DNA from: Nostocales cyanobacterium HT-58-2
GTDB taxonomy: Bacteria; Cyanobacteriota; Cyanobacteriia; Cyanobacteriales; Nostocaceae
Length of the DNA: 64,000 nucleotides
Direction of reading: 5' to 3'
Assembly (NCBI GenBank): GCA_002163975.1
Contig: CP019636.1
Span: forward strand, 3,359,001-3,423,000
Made by a program: the position numbers and the translations under genes. The notes beneath the pieces are model-generated. The model was not told the origin of the DNA and ran no database searches. It saw only the letters and a list, made by a program, of their open reading frames with translations. Each line of letters begins with the position of its first letter. Within the stretch, counting starts at the first letter, position 1. Positions 28,165 through 38,329 of the stretch are shown in pieces.

Positions 28165-29355
28165 ATGAATATAAACAAGTTAGAAATTGACAAATTTGTC
28201 CAACGGACACATGGAATGTCCAAGCGTTTGGCAGATTTATACGACAATCTCAACACTATGCCTGTTATGCCAGATACGCTACCGCAAGCTCTCCTTGAAC
28301 TTGGGAGCGCTTCAGAAATAGTAGATATGGCGACACAAGAACTTTACCAGCAGAATGAAGAGCTTATACAAACACGAAATTTGCTAGAAGCGGAACGTCA
28401 ACGCTACCAAGATTTATTCGAGTTTGCACCAGACGGGTATTTGGTGACTAATGGCATTGGCATCATTCAAGAAGCGAACCATGCTGCTACCAAATTGCTC
28501 AACGTTCCACAGCAGTATCTGGTGGGCAAACCGATGATTAACTACGTGAGTTCAGAAGATCGTCAGAGCTTTCGGGGTTTTCTCATCCAACTGTACGAAT
28601 GCAATAAGGTAAAAGAGTTAGTCGTTCGCATCCAAAAACGTAATGGTGAGTTGTTTGACGCCGCAATGACAGTGGGAGTTGTCCGCAGTCAACAGGGTAA
28701 GCTAGTAGCACTCCGTTGGCTCATGCGTGATATTACTGAGCGTAAGAGAGTAGAATTAGCACTGTTGAAGAATGACTGCGACCTGAGTCAAGACCGCCCC
28801 TGGCATAAATATTGTAAAGGAGAAACTATCAGCCTTGACATGGGAGTGATTTGGTATGTTAATCAGGGTTGTGTCAAGCTGAGTACGCTGTGTGAAACAG
28901 GCGAAGAAGCAATGGTTGGGTTAGCTAGTGAAGGAACGGTTTTTGGTGCGAGTCTGACGGCACTGCACACTTACCAAGCAACAGCCCTAACCGATGTGGA
29001 ATTAGTATCAATAGACTTAACAGAAATTGCAGCTTCGCCAATACTCAGCCATACCCTCTTAGCAAAAATTAATAAGCGTTTACGGCAAACAGAATCTTTT
29101 TTAGCCATTTGTGGAAGACGACGGGTACAAGACCGTTTTCACCAATTGTTACTGCTCTTGAAACAGGAAATTGGTCAACCAGTCCCAGAGGGAACTCGCC
29201 TTTTGGTTCGTCTCACTCATGAAGAACTTGCTAGCGCCTGCTGCACGACTAGGGTAACTATCACACGACTGATAGGCAAATTACAGAAACAAGGGAAAAT
29301 TTGTTTTGATTCTAAAAATCACATAATTCTCAAAAATATCTATGAATTGAATTAA
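28165..29355 (+). CDS. PAS-Crp fusion transcription regulator
   Basis: Of 396 residues, about 60-80 are coiled coil and 80-195 are a PAS domain (LFEFAPDGYLVTN to RWLMRDITERK). The PAS domain closely resembles that of the histidine kinase at 62572. Residues about 210-310 form a cyclic-nucleotide-binding-type jelly roll, and 325-390 a Crp-type helix-turn-helix (RLTHEELASACCTTRVTITR, LIGKLQKQGKI). So a PAS sensor is joined directly to a Crp/Fnr DNA-binding unit. The jelly roll lacks an obvious FGExAL phosphate-binding motif (it has FGASLTALH), so it probably does not bind cAMP. In cyanobacteria NtcA-like proteins are of Crp type, but the long PAS extension sets this one apart. Confidence 0.82.
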   Translation: MNINKLEIDKFVQRTHGMSKRLADLYDNLNTMPVMPDTLPQALLELGSASEIVDMATQELYQQNEELIQTRNLLEAERQRYQDLFEFAPDGYLVTNGIGIIQEANHAATKLLNVPQQYLVGKPMINYVSSEDRQSFRGFLIQLYECNKVKELVVRIQKRNGELFDAAMTVGVVRSQQGKLVALRWLMRDITERKRVELALLKNDCDLSQDRPWHKYCKGETISLDMGVIWYVNQGCVKLSTLCETGEEAMVGLASEGTVFGASLTALHTYQATALTDVELVSIDLTEIAASPILSHTLLAKINKRLRQTESFLAICGRRRVQDRFHQLLLLLKQEIGQPVPEGTRLLVRLTHEELASACCTTRVTITRLIGKLQKQGKICFDSKNHIILKNIYELN

Positions 29356-29475
29356 AACTAACATGGAAAAACAAATATAAAAGCAAGTTTTTGCATTATC
29401 TATCAATTATCAAATTTTACAAAAAAATGATTGTAGCCTGTGCAATCATGACAAATTTCCATTGACTCATAACTG

Positions 29476-30324
29476 ATGACTGAACAAAAAACACTTGTCC
29501 TAACTGCAGATAGTGAAACAGCAAACTTCGAGAGCGGCTCAATCTTTTTCGTTGGTACTGCAACTGTGCTGTTGCGCTATGCAGGATTTACAATTTTGAC
29601 AGACCCGAATTTTCTTCATCAGGGCGATCATGTGCATTTGGGTTATGGCATACGCTCCACTCGTCTAACCAATCCAGCAATTGACATTGAGCAATTACCT
29701 CCTGTGGATTTTGTGGTGTTATCCCATCTGCACGAAGATCACTTTGACCGTCTGGTCGCAGAAAGGCTGGATAAAAACTTACCAATCATTTCTACGCACC
29801 ATGCTGTTCGTAAACTCAACAAGATGGGCTTTCATAAACCAAAAGCACTTGATACTTGGGAAACATTAACAGTTGTCAAAGGTGACGCTCGTCTTGACAT
29901 AACTGCAATGCCTGGAATACACGGTCCTGGCGTTCTAACTGCCCTACTTCCGCCTGTGATGGGTAGTATGCTGGAGTTTAAGACACCAGATAGAGAAACA
30001 AAGTTTCGCCTCTATATTACAGGTGATACGCTCATTCACGAAGATCTCAAAGAGATTCCTCGTCGGTATCCCGATATAGAGCTCGCTTTGCTACATTTGG
30101 GTGGAACAAAAGCGTTTGGTATTTTGCTGACGATGAATGCGGAACAAGGAGTACAAGCCATTCAAATTATTGCTCCACGCCAAGCAATACCAATCCATTT
30201 CAATGATTACACTGTTTTTAAGTCACCGCTTGAGGATTTTAAGAGGGCTATCGCACAAGCAGGGTTAGAAGATAAAGTCACATATCTCAGTCACGGTGAC
30301 ACTTACAATTTTACAGTTGCTTGA
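29476..30324 (+). CDS. Metallo-beta-lactamase-fold hydrolase
   Basis: The metal motif is LSHLHEDHFD (His84, His86, Asp88, His89). Downstream metal ligands are in GIHGPG and in YITGDTLIH. The C-terminal IHFNDYTVFKSPL segment is typical of the UlaG/NAPE-PLD-like branch with a single chain of about 280 residues. The substrate is unknown. A small frame begins inside its stop codon. Confidence 0.85.
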   Translation: MTEQKTLVLTADSETANFESGSIFFVGTATVLLRYAGFTILTDPNFLHQGDHVHLGYGIRSTRLTNPAIDIEQLPPVDFVVLSHLHEDHFDRLVAERLDKNLPIISTHHAVRKLNKMGFHKPKALDTWETLTVVKGDARLDITAMPGIHGPGVLTALLPPVMGSMLEFKTPDRETKFRLYITGDTLIHEDLKEIPRRYPDIELALLHLGGTKAFGILLTMNAEQGVQAIQIIAPRQAIPIHFNDYTVFKSPLEDFKRAIAQAGLEDKVTYLSHGDTYNFTVA

Positions 30325-30560
30325 TGTTTACCTATGGAATTTTTGTGTTACGGGCTAAAATTACCCAAACCCATCGCTTCTATAGCACCACTCACAACAT
30401 GAAGACAGGCGATCGCATTCTCACAGGTGAATATTTGCGATCGTCTACTCGTGACAAGCCACCTGAAGCAATTGCACAAGCAATAGGAATGCCAGTACCT
30501 CCTGCTCTTCTGACTATGAGAAAGGAATCAGAACAAGAGCGCTTAAATACAAATGATTGA
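30324..30560 (+). CDS. Small hypothetical protein overlapping the hydrolase stop
   Basis: The frame starts at ATG 30324 in a TGATG overlap and gives 78 residues. The last 50 residues (from an internal ATG at 30399) look more protein-like: PPEAIAQAIGMPVPPALL. I do not recognise it, and no strong ribosome binding site is seen. It may be a genuine coupled gene or a remnant. Confidence 0.3.
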   Translation: MFTYGIFVLRAKITQTHRFYSTTHNMKTGDRILTGEYLRSSTRDKPPEAIAQAIGMPVPPALLTMRKESEQERLNTND

Positions 30561-30642
30561 AATTGTTAACTAGAAAAAACGCAATTTGCCTTACATCCCC
30601 TCACTCTTCTAAATAGTCTCCCTCAAAAAGGGAGACTATTTA

Positions 30643-31605
30643 ACCTGAGTTCGGGATAAGGAAAGGGGCAGATAGTAAGCTGAAAATAACACATTGATCC
30701 AGCAACCTGCCCTATGTTTAGTTTAGATGCTTTATTCTGCCATGTAGATGATTTCTGTAAGGCTTTTGAAGCTCAATGGAACAAAGAATTATTAAATCAT
30801 GCAGGAATAAGAAGAATTCGCGCTAAAAGCCTATGTTTAAGCGAAATAATTACAATTCTCATTGCTTTTCATCAAAATCACTACCGGAATTTTAAGCATT
30901 TTTATCTGAATCAAGTGAAACAGCAATGGAGTTCTGCTTTTCCAGGTCTTCCGAGTTATCAAAGATTTATTGAATGGATACCATCAACCTTGATACCTCT
31001 ATGTGTCTATCTCAAGCATTGTTTTGGACAATGTACGGGTATCGGTTTTATAGATTCAACTAGTTTGAAGGTTTGTCATAATCGTCGGATTTCTAGACAT
31101 AAGGTGTTTGAAGGTTTAGCGGCTCGTGGAAAGACTTCTGTGGATTGGTTTTTTGGGTTTAAACTTCATCTGGTTGTAAATGAACTTGGTCAACTCCTAA
31201 ATGTGGTTCTTACTCCTGGTAATATTGATGACCGTCAACCAGTCCCCAATTTACTGAATGAGATGTTTGGCAAAATATTTGGCGCTCGCGGTTATGTCTC
31301 CCAAAAACTGGCTTCTCAACTTTTGCACGAGTTCGGAATTCAATTTTTTGCCAAACCCCGCCGCAATATGAAAAACAAGCTAATGCGTCTCCATGACAAG
31401 CTTTTATCTCGTAAACGCTCCATCATTGAGACCATTAACGACCAACTCAAGAATATTTCTCAAATCGAACATTCTAGACACCGAAGCCCCGTTAATTTCT
31501 GCGTTAACGTTCTGTGCGGATTAATCGCTTATTGCCATCAACCTAAAAAACCCAGTCTTCAGATGGACTGGCTTTTATCTCAAACTGCTTAACCCGAACT
31601 CAGGT
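30643..31605 (+). mobile_element. Complete IS982-family insertion sequence
   Basis: 963 bp with terminal inverted repeats acctgagttcggg/cccgaactcaggt. It is flanked by the direct repeat TATTTA (30637-30642 and 31606-31611), the target-site duplication. The single transposase gene is intact, so the element may still be active. Confidence 0.9.
30714..31592 (+). CDS. IS982-family transposase
   Basis: A 292-residue DDE transposase. Catalytic acids are visible in GIGFIDSTSL, in TPGNIDDRQPV and in SIIETINDQLK. The C-terminus has the family-typical HSRHRSPVNFCVNVLCGLIAYC. The full length and lack of stops suggest it is functional. It lies 71 bp inside the left end of the element. Confidence 0.93.
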   Translation: MFSLDALFCHVDDFCKAFEAQWNKELLNHAGIRRIRAKSLCLSEIITILIAFHQNHYRNFKHFYLNQVKQQWSSAFPGLPSYQRFIEWIPSTLIPLCVYLKHCFGQCTGIGFIDSTSLKVCHNRRISRHKVFEGLAARGKTSVDWFFGFKLHLVVNELGQLLNVVLTPGNIDDRQPVPNLLNEMFGKIFGARGYVSQKLASQLLHEFGIQFFAKPRRNMKNKLMRLHDKLLSRKRSIIETINDQLKNISQIEHSRHRSPVNFCVNVLCGLIAYCHQPKKPSLQMDWLLSQTA

Positions 31606-31652
31606 TATTTAGTAAAGACATTTGTTCACTCACTTAGGGATGTAAGACAAAT

Positions 31653-32112
31653 GTGGTATTAGTTCTAAGGTTTGTACTTTATAGTGGCAGAAAAGCTCGA
31701 ATCAGGGGGCAAGGTATAATGATTTGTAGTCATCCTGCTTTGTGAATTGGTATAACACACCTATCCAACTGAGTTAGAAAGTTTATCTCATCATTTTTTT
31801 GTGTTTATAAACACGAATGAACTTAATATCCTCTAAGCCTTTTGACGAAAGAAAGACAGGTTAATTGATAGACGATTTTATAAATTGTTAATGGTATTTT
31901 TTTGTTAGAAGCAATTAATGTCAATGTAAATAGCCTTGATAGTTTCTAGACAGTTAAGAAAATAATAAAAGTTTCTTTATTAGATACTTTTTTCAGCTAT
32001 CTTACTGTCATAAAAATAAATTACAAGGGGATTTTTTTGCAACTTGTTTTATCTTGTGTAAGAACATTTGTGAAAACTTCTATTCCCTACAAACATAAAA
32101 TTGAGGTAATTT
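31653..32112. other. AT-rich gap before the sugar-nucleotide region
   Basis: No gene seen. It probably carries the promoter for the glycosyltransferase-mutase fusion. A caaggggat-like ribosome binding region is not visible; the gene is preceded by attgaggtaattt, which contains GAGGT. Confidence 0.35.
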
Positions 32113-34575
32113 ATGTCTGATAAACAAAGTCCAATAAAAAATAACGGCACAACTAATGGTAAAACAAGAAAAATACTTAAATCTAAGATATCGACACGAA
32201 CTGAACCGCAATTCTCAACTACATCTTCTTCGCAGAATTTATCAATATCTAATAAAATTTTTCAAGAACCTTCTACAAGTACCCCTGATATAGTTTGTCT
32301 GTCTCATTTGCGTTGGAATTTTGTCTATCAAAGACCGCAACATCTTTTAGTTCGTTGTGCTCAAGCACGACGGGTGTTTTTTATCGAAGAGCCAATTTTT
32401 ATCCCCGAACCATTATGGCGGTTGGAAATCAGCCAAGATAAGAGTGGGGTAGTGGTTGTTGTTCCACACTTACCAGAAGGTCTGAGTCAAGAAGCAGTCA
32501 ATATCGATTTACAAGTGCTGATTGATTCTTTCTTTACAGAGTATGAGATCTACAACTACATATTTTGGTACTACACGCCGATGGCGATCGCATATACACG
32601 CCACTTGCAACCAATGATAGTCGTATACGATTGCATGGATGAACTGTCTGCATTCAAAGGAGCGCCGCCTGCTTTAAAAAACAACGAAGCGGAACTTTTC
32701 CGCCGTGCAGACTTGGTGTTTACAGGTGGACAGAGCCTTTACGAAAGCAAGGTAAACCAACACCCCAACGTCTATGCATTTCCCAGCAGTGTAGATGTAC
32801 CCCACTTTGCACAAGGAAGAACTCTGACAGAAGAACCAGCAGATCAAGCAACTATCCCCCATCCGCGCCTTGGGTTCTTTGGGGTGATTGACGAGCGGAT
32901 GGATATTGAATTGCTAGCTGGTATTGCCGATGCGCGTCCTGACTGGCATTTGGTGATGATTGGACCAGTTGTGAAAATTGATCCGGCAATTTTGCCACAG
33001 AGAAAAAATATTCATTATCTCGGTGGTAAAGATTATCAAGATTTACCTGCATATTTGGCAGGATGGGACTTAGCAATGCTTCCATTTGCGCGTAACGAGT
33101 CAACGCGCTTTATTAGCCCAACAAAAACCCCAGAGTATCTTGCTGCAGGTAAGCCTGTGGTGTCTACCTCAATTGCAGATGTCGTGCGTCCCTACGGAGA
33201 CTTGAAGCTGGTACGAATTGCAGACACGGTTTGTGAGTTCGTCGCTGCTGCCCAAAAGGCAATGCAAGAGGACACTCCAGTATCAGAATGGTTGGGTCGG
33301 GTGGATGCCTTTTTGGAGCAAATTTCTTGGGATCGGACTTGGGGATCAATGATGCAATTGATAGAGTCTGCCATTGCTGCTCAAAAGCATGACAACAAAT
33401 TGAACTTAAATCAAGCTATTACTGGTAAACAAGGACCAAGCATCATTAGCACAGACAAAGAGCCAGTATTTGATTATTTGATTGTCGGTGCGGGGTTCTC
33501 TGGAAGCGTCATCGCGGAACGGTTGGCAAGTCAGGCTGGCAAGAAAGTGCTGGTTGTGGACAAGCGATCGCACATCGGCGGCAATGCTCATGATTATTAC
33601 GACGATCATGGCATCCTCGTACACAAATACGGTCCCCACATCTTTCACACCAACTCCCGCGAAGTTTTTCAGTACCTTTCGCAATTCACTCAATGGCGGG
33701 CTTACGAACATCGAGTCCTCGCTAGCGTAGACGGGCAACTTGTTCCGATCCCCATCAATCTGGATACTATCAACAAGCTTTATGGATTGGACCTCAATTC
33801 ATTTGAGGTGGAGAATTTCTTGAAGTCAGTTGCAGAACCGAGAGAATACATCCGTACCTCAGAGGATGTGGTGGTGAGCAAAGTTGGTCGAGAACTGTAT
33901 GAAAAGTTTTTCCGGAACTACACTCGCAAACAATGGGGACTCGATCCATCAGAACTCGACAAATCGGTAATCGCCCGCATCCCTACCCGCACCAACCGCG
34001 ATGATCGATATTTCACAGATACTTACCAAGCGATGCCGCTACACGGCTTCACACGGATGTTTGAGACAATGTTGGCACATCCCAACATCAAGGTGATGCT
34101 CAATACTGATTACCGTGAAATTGAGAAAGCAATACCTTGCCGCGAAATGGTTTACACAGGACCCGTTGATGAGTTCTTTGATTATCGCTACGGCAAACTA
34201 CCGTATCGTTCACTCGATTTCAAGCACGAAACGCATAACACTGAGGTGTTTCAATCAGCGCCAGTCATCAACTATCCGAACGAACACCTTTACACCCGCG
34301 TCACAGAGTTTAAGTACTTAACTGGACAGGAACACCACAAAACTAGCATTGTTTACGAGTTTCCTAAGGCAGAGGGAGATCCCTATTACCCTGTACCACG
34401 TCCGGAAAATCAGGAAATTTACAAGCAATACAAGGCACTGGCTGATGCCATGCTGGATGTTTATTTTGTAGGAAGATTAGCAACCTACAAGTATTACAAC
34501 ATGGATCAATGTGTTGCTCAGGCTCTCACAGTCTATCAGCAGATTACTAGCAAGCAGAAATTAGCAAAGATTTGA
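32113..34575 (+). CDS. Glycosyltransferase fused to UDP-galactopyranose mutase
   Basis: The 820-residue chain has two enzymes. Residues about 55-430 are a GT-B glycosyltransferase of the type that starts LSHLRWNFVYQRPQHLL and has SPTKTPEYLAAGKPVVST near the donor site. Residues about 452-815 are UDP-galactopyranose mutase (Glf). This part has the FAD motif VGAGFSG near 458, GPHIFHTN, the FFRNYTRKQWG segment and ATYKYYNMDQ at the C-terminus. Glf converts UDP-galactopyranose to UDP-galactofuranose. The fusion suggests that the attached transferase may act in the same glycan pathway. It opens a plus-strand cluster of sugar genes. Confidence 0.9.
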   Translation: MSDKQSPIKNNGTTNGKTRKILKSKISTRTEPQFSTTSSSQNLSISNKIFQEPSTSTPDIVCLSHLRWNFVYQRPQHLLVRCAQARRVFFIEEPIFIPEPLWRLEISQDKSGVVVVVPHLPEGLSQEAVNIDLQVLIDSFFTEYEIYNYIFWYYTPMAIAYTRHLQPMIVVYDCMDELSAFKGAPPALKNNEAELFRRADLVFTGGQSLYESKVNQHPNVYAFPSSVDVPHFAQGRTLTEEPADQATIPHPRLGFFGVIDERMDIELLAGIADARPDWHLVMIGPVVKIDPAILPQRKNIHYLGGKDYQDLPAYLAGWDLAMLPFARNESTRFISPTKTPEYLAAGKPVVSTSIADVVRPYGDLKLVRIADTVCEFVAAAQKAMQEDTPVSEWLGRVDAFLEQISWDRTWGSMMQLIESAIAAQKHDNKLNLNQAITGKQGPSIISTDKEPVFDYLIVGAGFSGSVIAERLASQAGKKVLVVDKRSHIGGNAHDYYDDHGILVHKYGPHIFHTNSREVFQYLSQFTQWRAYEHRVLASVDGQLVPIPINLDTINKLYGLDLNSFEVENFLKSVAEPREYIRTSEDVVVSKVGRELYEKFFRNYTRKQWGLDPSELDKSVIARIPTRTNRDDRYFTDTYQAMPLHGFTRMFETMLAHPNIKVMLNTDYREIEKAIPCREMVYTGPVDEFFDYRYGKLPYRSLDFKHETHNTEVFQSAPVINYPNEHLYTRVTEFKYLTGQEHHKTSIVYEFPKAEGDPYYPVPRPENQEIYKQYKALADAMLDVYFVGRLATYKYYNMDQCVAQALTVYQQITSKQKLAKI

Positions 34576-34677
34576 CCAACAAAATCACTTGGCGGTTGAG
34601 GCATTTTTGCACAACGAGGTTGTATAAGCTAACCCATGTCCCGATTAATTTGCTGTTCGCAGCAATTTGGAGGAATT

Positions 34678-34815
34678 ATGAACAAGAAATTCAAGATTTT
34701 AGCTTCAGTGTTTGCAGCCATCCTATTTCTAAGTGCTTGTAGTGGAGATAATGGTAGAACTGGCACAGGTGGTACGGGTACAAGTCCAACCACTTCTCCA
34801 ACGACTTCCCCGTAA
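34678..34815 (+). CDS. Tiny lipoprotein
   Basis: The 45-residue product starts MNKKFKILASVFAAILF and has the lipobox LSAC with Cys21 as the lipid-bearing residue. The mature part is only 25 residues, Gly/Thr-rich then Pro/Ser/Thr-rich (TSPTTSPTTSP). A strong ribosome binding site, GGAGG, precedes the ATG by 5 bases. It resembles small lipoproteins or entericidin-like peptides, without a known function. It lies between the mutase and glycosidase fusions on the same strand. Confidence 0.7.
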   Translation: MNKKFKILASVFAAILFLSACSGDNGRTGTGGTGTSPTTSPTTSP

Positions 34816-34865
34816 CAATCGAGAGAAGCCTGAATTGATATCAAACACAGCAGCGATTTTATGGT

Positions 34866-37055
34866 ATGTATGTAGGATCGATAGCGCTCCCACTGCTAGA
34901 GGTGTGGGCTGGAGTGGAGTGTACAGTTAATCGTGTGGGTGATGAGTATTTTGACCAGTTGGAACGCAACGGTCACGCCACGCGGTTGGATGACCTAGAC
35001 TTATTCGCTCAACTTGGGATAAAGGCGATCCGGTACCCAGTGCTATGGGAGCGGATCGCGCCCAATGGGTTGGAAAATGCTGACTGGTCTTGGGCAGATG
35101 AGCGACTAGGGCGATTGCGCGAACTCGGCATCAATCCGATTGTGGGATTAGTGCATCATGGTAGCGGACCACGTGACACCAGCTTGGTAGATCCCGAATT
35201 TCCAGAAAAACTAGCTTTGTATGCCCGTGCGGTTGCCCAGCGCTATCCTTGGGTAACGCATTACACACCAGTAAACGAGCCACTAACAACGGCGCGATTC
35301 AGTGGAATGTACGGTCACTGGTATCCTCACGGGCGAGATGGGTTAACTTTCGGTCGTGCTTTGTTGGGTCAGTGCCGTGGGGTTGCCCTTTCGATGAAGG
35401 CAATCCGGGAGGTCAATCCCAACGCCCAACTGGTGCAAACCGACGATTTGGGTAAGATTTACAGTACGCCAAAACTGGCATATCAAGCAGAATTTGAGAA
35501 CGAGCGTCGGTGGTTGAGCTTTGATTTATTGTGCGGTCGAATAACCCCGACTCATCCCATGTGGGAATACCTACACAAGTGTGGCATTAGTGATGCTGAA
35601 CTTGAATGGTTTCTAGAAAATCCCTGTTCGCCAGACATCATCGGGATTAACCACTATCTGACGAGCGATCGCTTTTTGGATGAGCATCTAGAAAACTATC
35701 CAACTTGGCATCATGGAGGTAATGAAAAGCATAGGTACGCAGATGTAGAAGCAGTGCGGGTGCGTGCTGAGGGTATCGCAGGACACCACTTTTTGCTTAA
35801 AGAAGCATGGGAACGTTACGGTCTGCCCCTTGCTGTTACTGAAGCTTACCTGCACTGCACCCGAGAGGAGCAGCTGCGCTGGCTTTATGAAGTCTGGAAG
35901 GCAGCACTGCAATTACGAGATGAGGGTGTAGATGTTCGTGCTGTTACTGCTTGGTCGCTCCTGGGCACCTACGATTGGAATAGCTTAGTGACTCGCTCGG
36001 TCGGCTACTACGAGTCAGGAGTGTTTGACTTACGCTCGCCACGTCCGCGACCGACAGCAATTGCCAAAATGATACGCCATCTGGCTGCTGGGCACGAACC
36101 AAAACACCCACTACTTGAGACACCTGGATGGTGGCATCGCCAAGAGCGGTTATTATATCCATCGGTGAGTTGCGGTGGGCAGGTCGGGGGAGAAAAGACT
36201 TCCCCCACTTCAGCATCTCCCCTAGCTATCGTGGGTGCGACAGGAACCTTGGGAAGCGCTTTTGCTCGTTTGTGTGAACTGCGAGGGATTTCATACCACT
36301 TGCTGTCACGCCAAGACATGGACATTCTTGATTCTGCTTCGGTGGATGCGGTTCTCGCTGAGTTAAAACCGTGGGCGGTTGTAAATGCTGCTGGATATGT
36401 ACGAGTGGACGATGCGGAACGCGAACCCCATGTTTGCCTGCAGGTAAACGTTGAGGGACCAGCAATTTTAGCTGCTGCTTGCGCTCAGCATAACGTGAGG
36501 CTGCTAACTTTCTCGTCAGATTTAGTATTTGACGGTACTGTGTCCAACCCTTATGTCGAAAGTCATGCTGTTGCCCCTCTCAATGTGTATGGGTGCAGTA
36601 AAGCTTTGGCAGAAAAACTGGTATTGAAGCTTAATCCCGCATCGCTAATCATTCGCACCAGTGCATTTTTTGGTCCTTGGGATGATTACAATTTTGTGAC
36701 TATTGCCCTGCGTCAGCTCAGTGCTGGGAATACTTTTGTTGCTGCCAAGGATGGCATTGTTTCACCTACTTATGTGCCAGATCTTGTCCATGCTAGCCTC
36801 GATTTGTTAATTGACGGCGAGTGCGGTTTGTGGCATCTGAGTAACAAAGGTGAGATCGCATGGGCTGACTTAGCACGACTTGCGGCGAAAAAAGCAGGCG
36901 TGAGCGTCAGCAATTTGATTGCTCTTCCTACGCGGGAACTTGGTTTAATTGCTAAGCGACCAACCTACACCGTTCTTGGTAGCAATCGGGGCGAGTTGAT
37001 GCCGTACCTTGACAGTGCAATTGAGCGCTATTTCGATGAGCATCAATCATTTTAG
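34866..37055 (+). CDS. GH1-like glycosidase fused to an RmlD-like reductase
   Basis: Of 729 residues, about 10-435 resemble a family 1 glycoside hydrolase. The acid/base Glu138 is in TPVNEPLTT and the likely nucleophile Glu326 is in VTEAYLH. Residues about 452-725 are a short-chain dehydrogenase of dTDP-4-dehydrorhamnose reductase (RmlD) type, with VGATGTLGS, the AAGYVRVDDAE region and the YGCSK catalytic motif (Tyr-x-x-x-Lys). A short Gly/Ser linker with SCGGQVGGEK joins them. The pairing suggests the enzyme makes or modifies a deoxysugar or a glycoside used in the neighbouring glycan pathway. ATG at 34866 is the first in frame; the glycosidase starts soon after. Confidence 0.8.
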   Translation: MYVGSIALPLLEVWAGVECTVNRVGDEYFDQLERNGHATRLDDLDLFAQLGIKAIRYPVLWERIAPNGLENADWSWADERLGRLRELGINPIVGLVHHGSGPRDTSLVDPEFPEKLALYARAVAQRYPWVTHYTPVNEPLTTARFSGMYGHWYPHGRDGLTFGRALLGQCRGVALSMKAIREVNPNAQLVQTDDLGKIYSTPKLAYQAEFENERRWLSFDLLCGRITPTHPMWEYLHKCGISDAELEWFLENPCSPDIIGINHYLTSDRFLDEHLENYPTWHHGGNEKHRYADVEAVRVRAEGIAGHHFLLKEAWERYGLPLAVTEAYLHCTREEQLRWLYEVWKAALQLRDEGVDVRAVTAWSLLGTYDWNSLVTRSVGYYESGVFDLRSPRPRPTAIAKMIRHLAAGHEPKHPLLETPGWWHRQERLLYPSVSCGGQVGGEKTSPTSASPLAIVGATGTLGSAFARLCELRGISYHLLSRQDMDILDSASVDAVLAELKPWAVVNAAGYVRVDDAEREPHVCLQVNVEGPAILAAACAQHNVRLLTFSSDLVFDGTVSNPYVESHAVAPLNVYGCSKALAEKLVLKLNPASLIIRTSAFFGPWDDYNFVTIALRQLSAGNTFVAAKDGIVSPTYVPDLVHASLDLLIDGECGLWHLSNKGEIAWADLARLAAKKAGVSVSNLIALPTRELGLIAKRPTYTVLGSNRGELMPYLDSAIERYFDEHQSF

Positions 37056-37063
37056 GGATAAAG

Positions 37064-37093
37064 GGTGTAGGGAGAAAATAATTCACCTACACC
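37064..37093 (+). terminator. Hairpin after the glycosidase-reductase fusion
   Basis: 8-bp stem ggtgtagg/cctacacc, 9 bp after the stop codon, followed by a C/T-rich stretch. It may attenuate rather than end transcription toward galE. Confidence 0.4.
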
Positions 37094-37145
37094 TCTATTC
37101 CTACCCCCTTAGTGAATGACTTATTTTTTCTAGTTAATTATGTAA

Positions 37146-38162
<1,017 letters not shown>

Positions 38163-38244
38163 TCTAAAATTCACGTATTAATTAACACAGTCATTTGTCA
38201 TTGAATTTCCAACTTTAGGAGGCATTTTGATTTAACCTTCTACT

Positions 38245-38275
38245 AGCCCCTGAAATCTCATTGGGGCTTTTCATT
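38245..38275 (+). terminator. Intrinsic terminator downstream of galE
   Basis: Stem agcccc/ggggct followed by tttcattt, 82 bp after the galE frame end, between convergent genes. Confidence 0.6.
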
Positions 38276-38329
38276 TGCCAACTGCCACTCTCCTCCTCTC
38301 CTAATAACCCTATCAATCCATCTTCTCAG

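Larger units (their letters stand above)
30584..31652. mobile_element. MITE-like repeat interrupted by an IS982-family element
   Basis: The outer ends are inverted repeats: atttgccttacatccc at 30584 and gggatgtaagacaaat ending at 31652, one mismatch. Removing the IS between them leaves a repeat of about 100 bp with a perfect 13-bp hairpin at 30611-30641 (aaatagtctccct/agggagactattt). The IS landed exactly at the edge of this hairpin. Confidence 0.65.
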
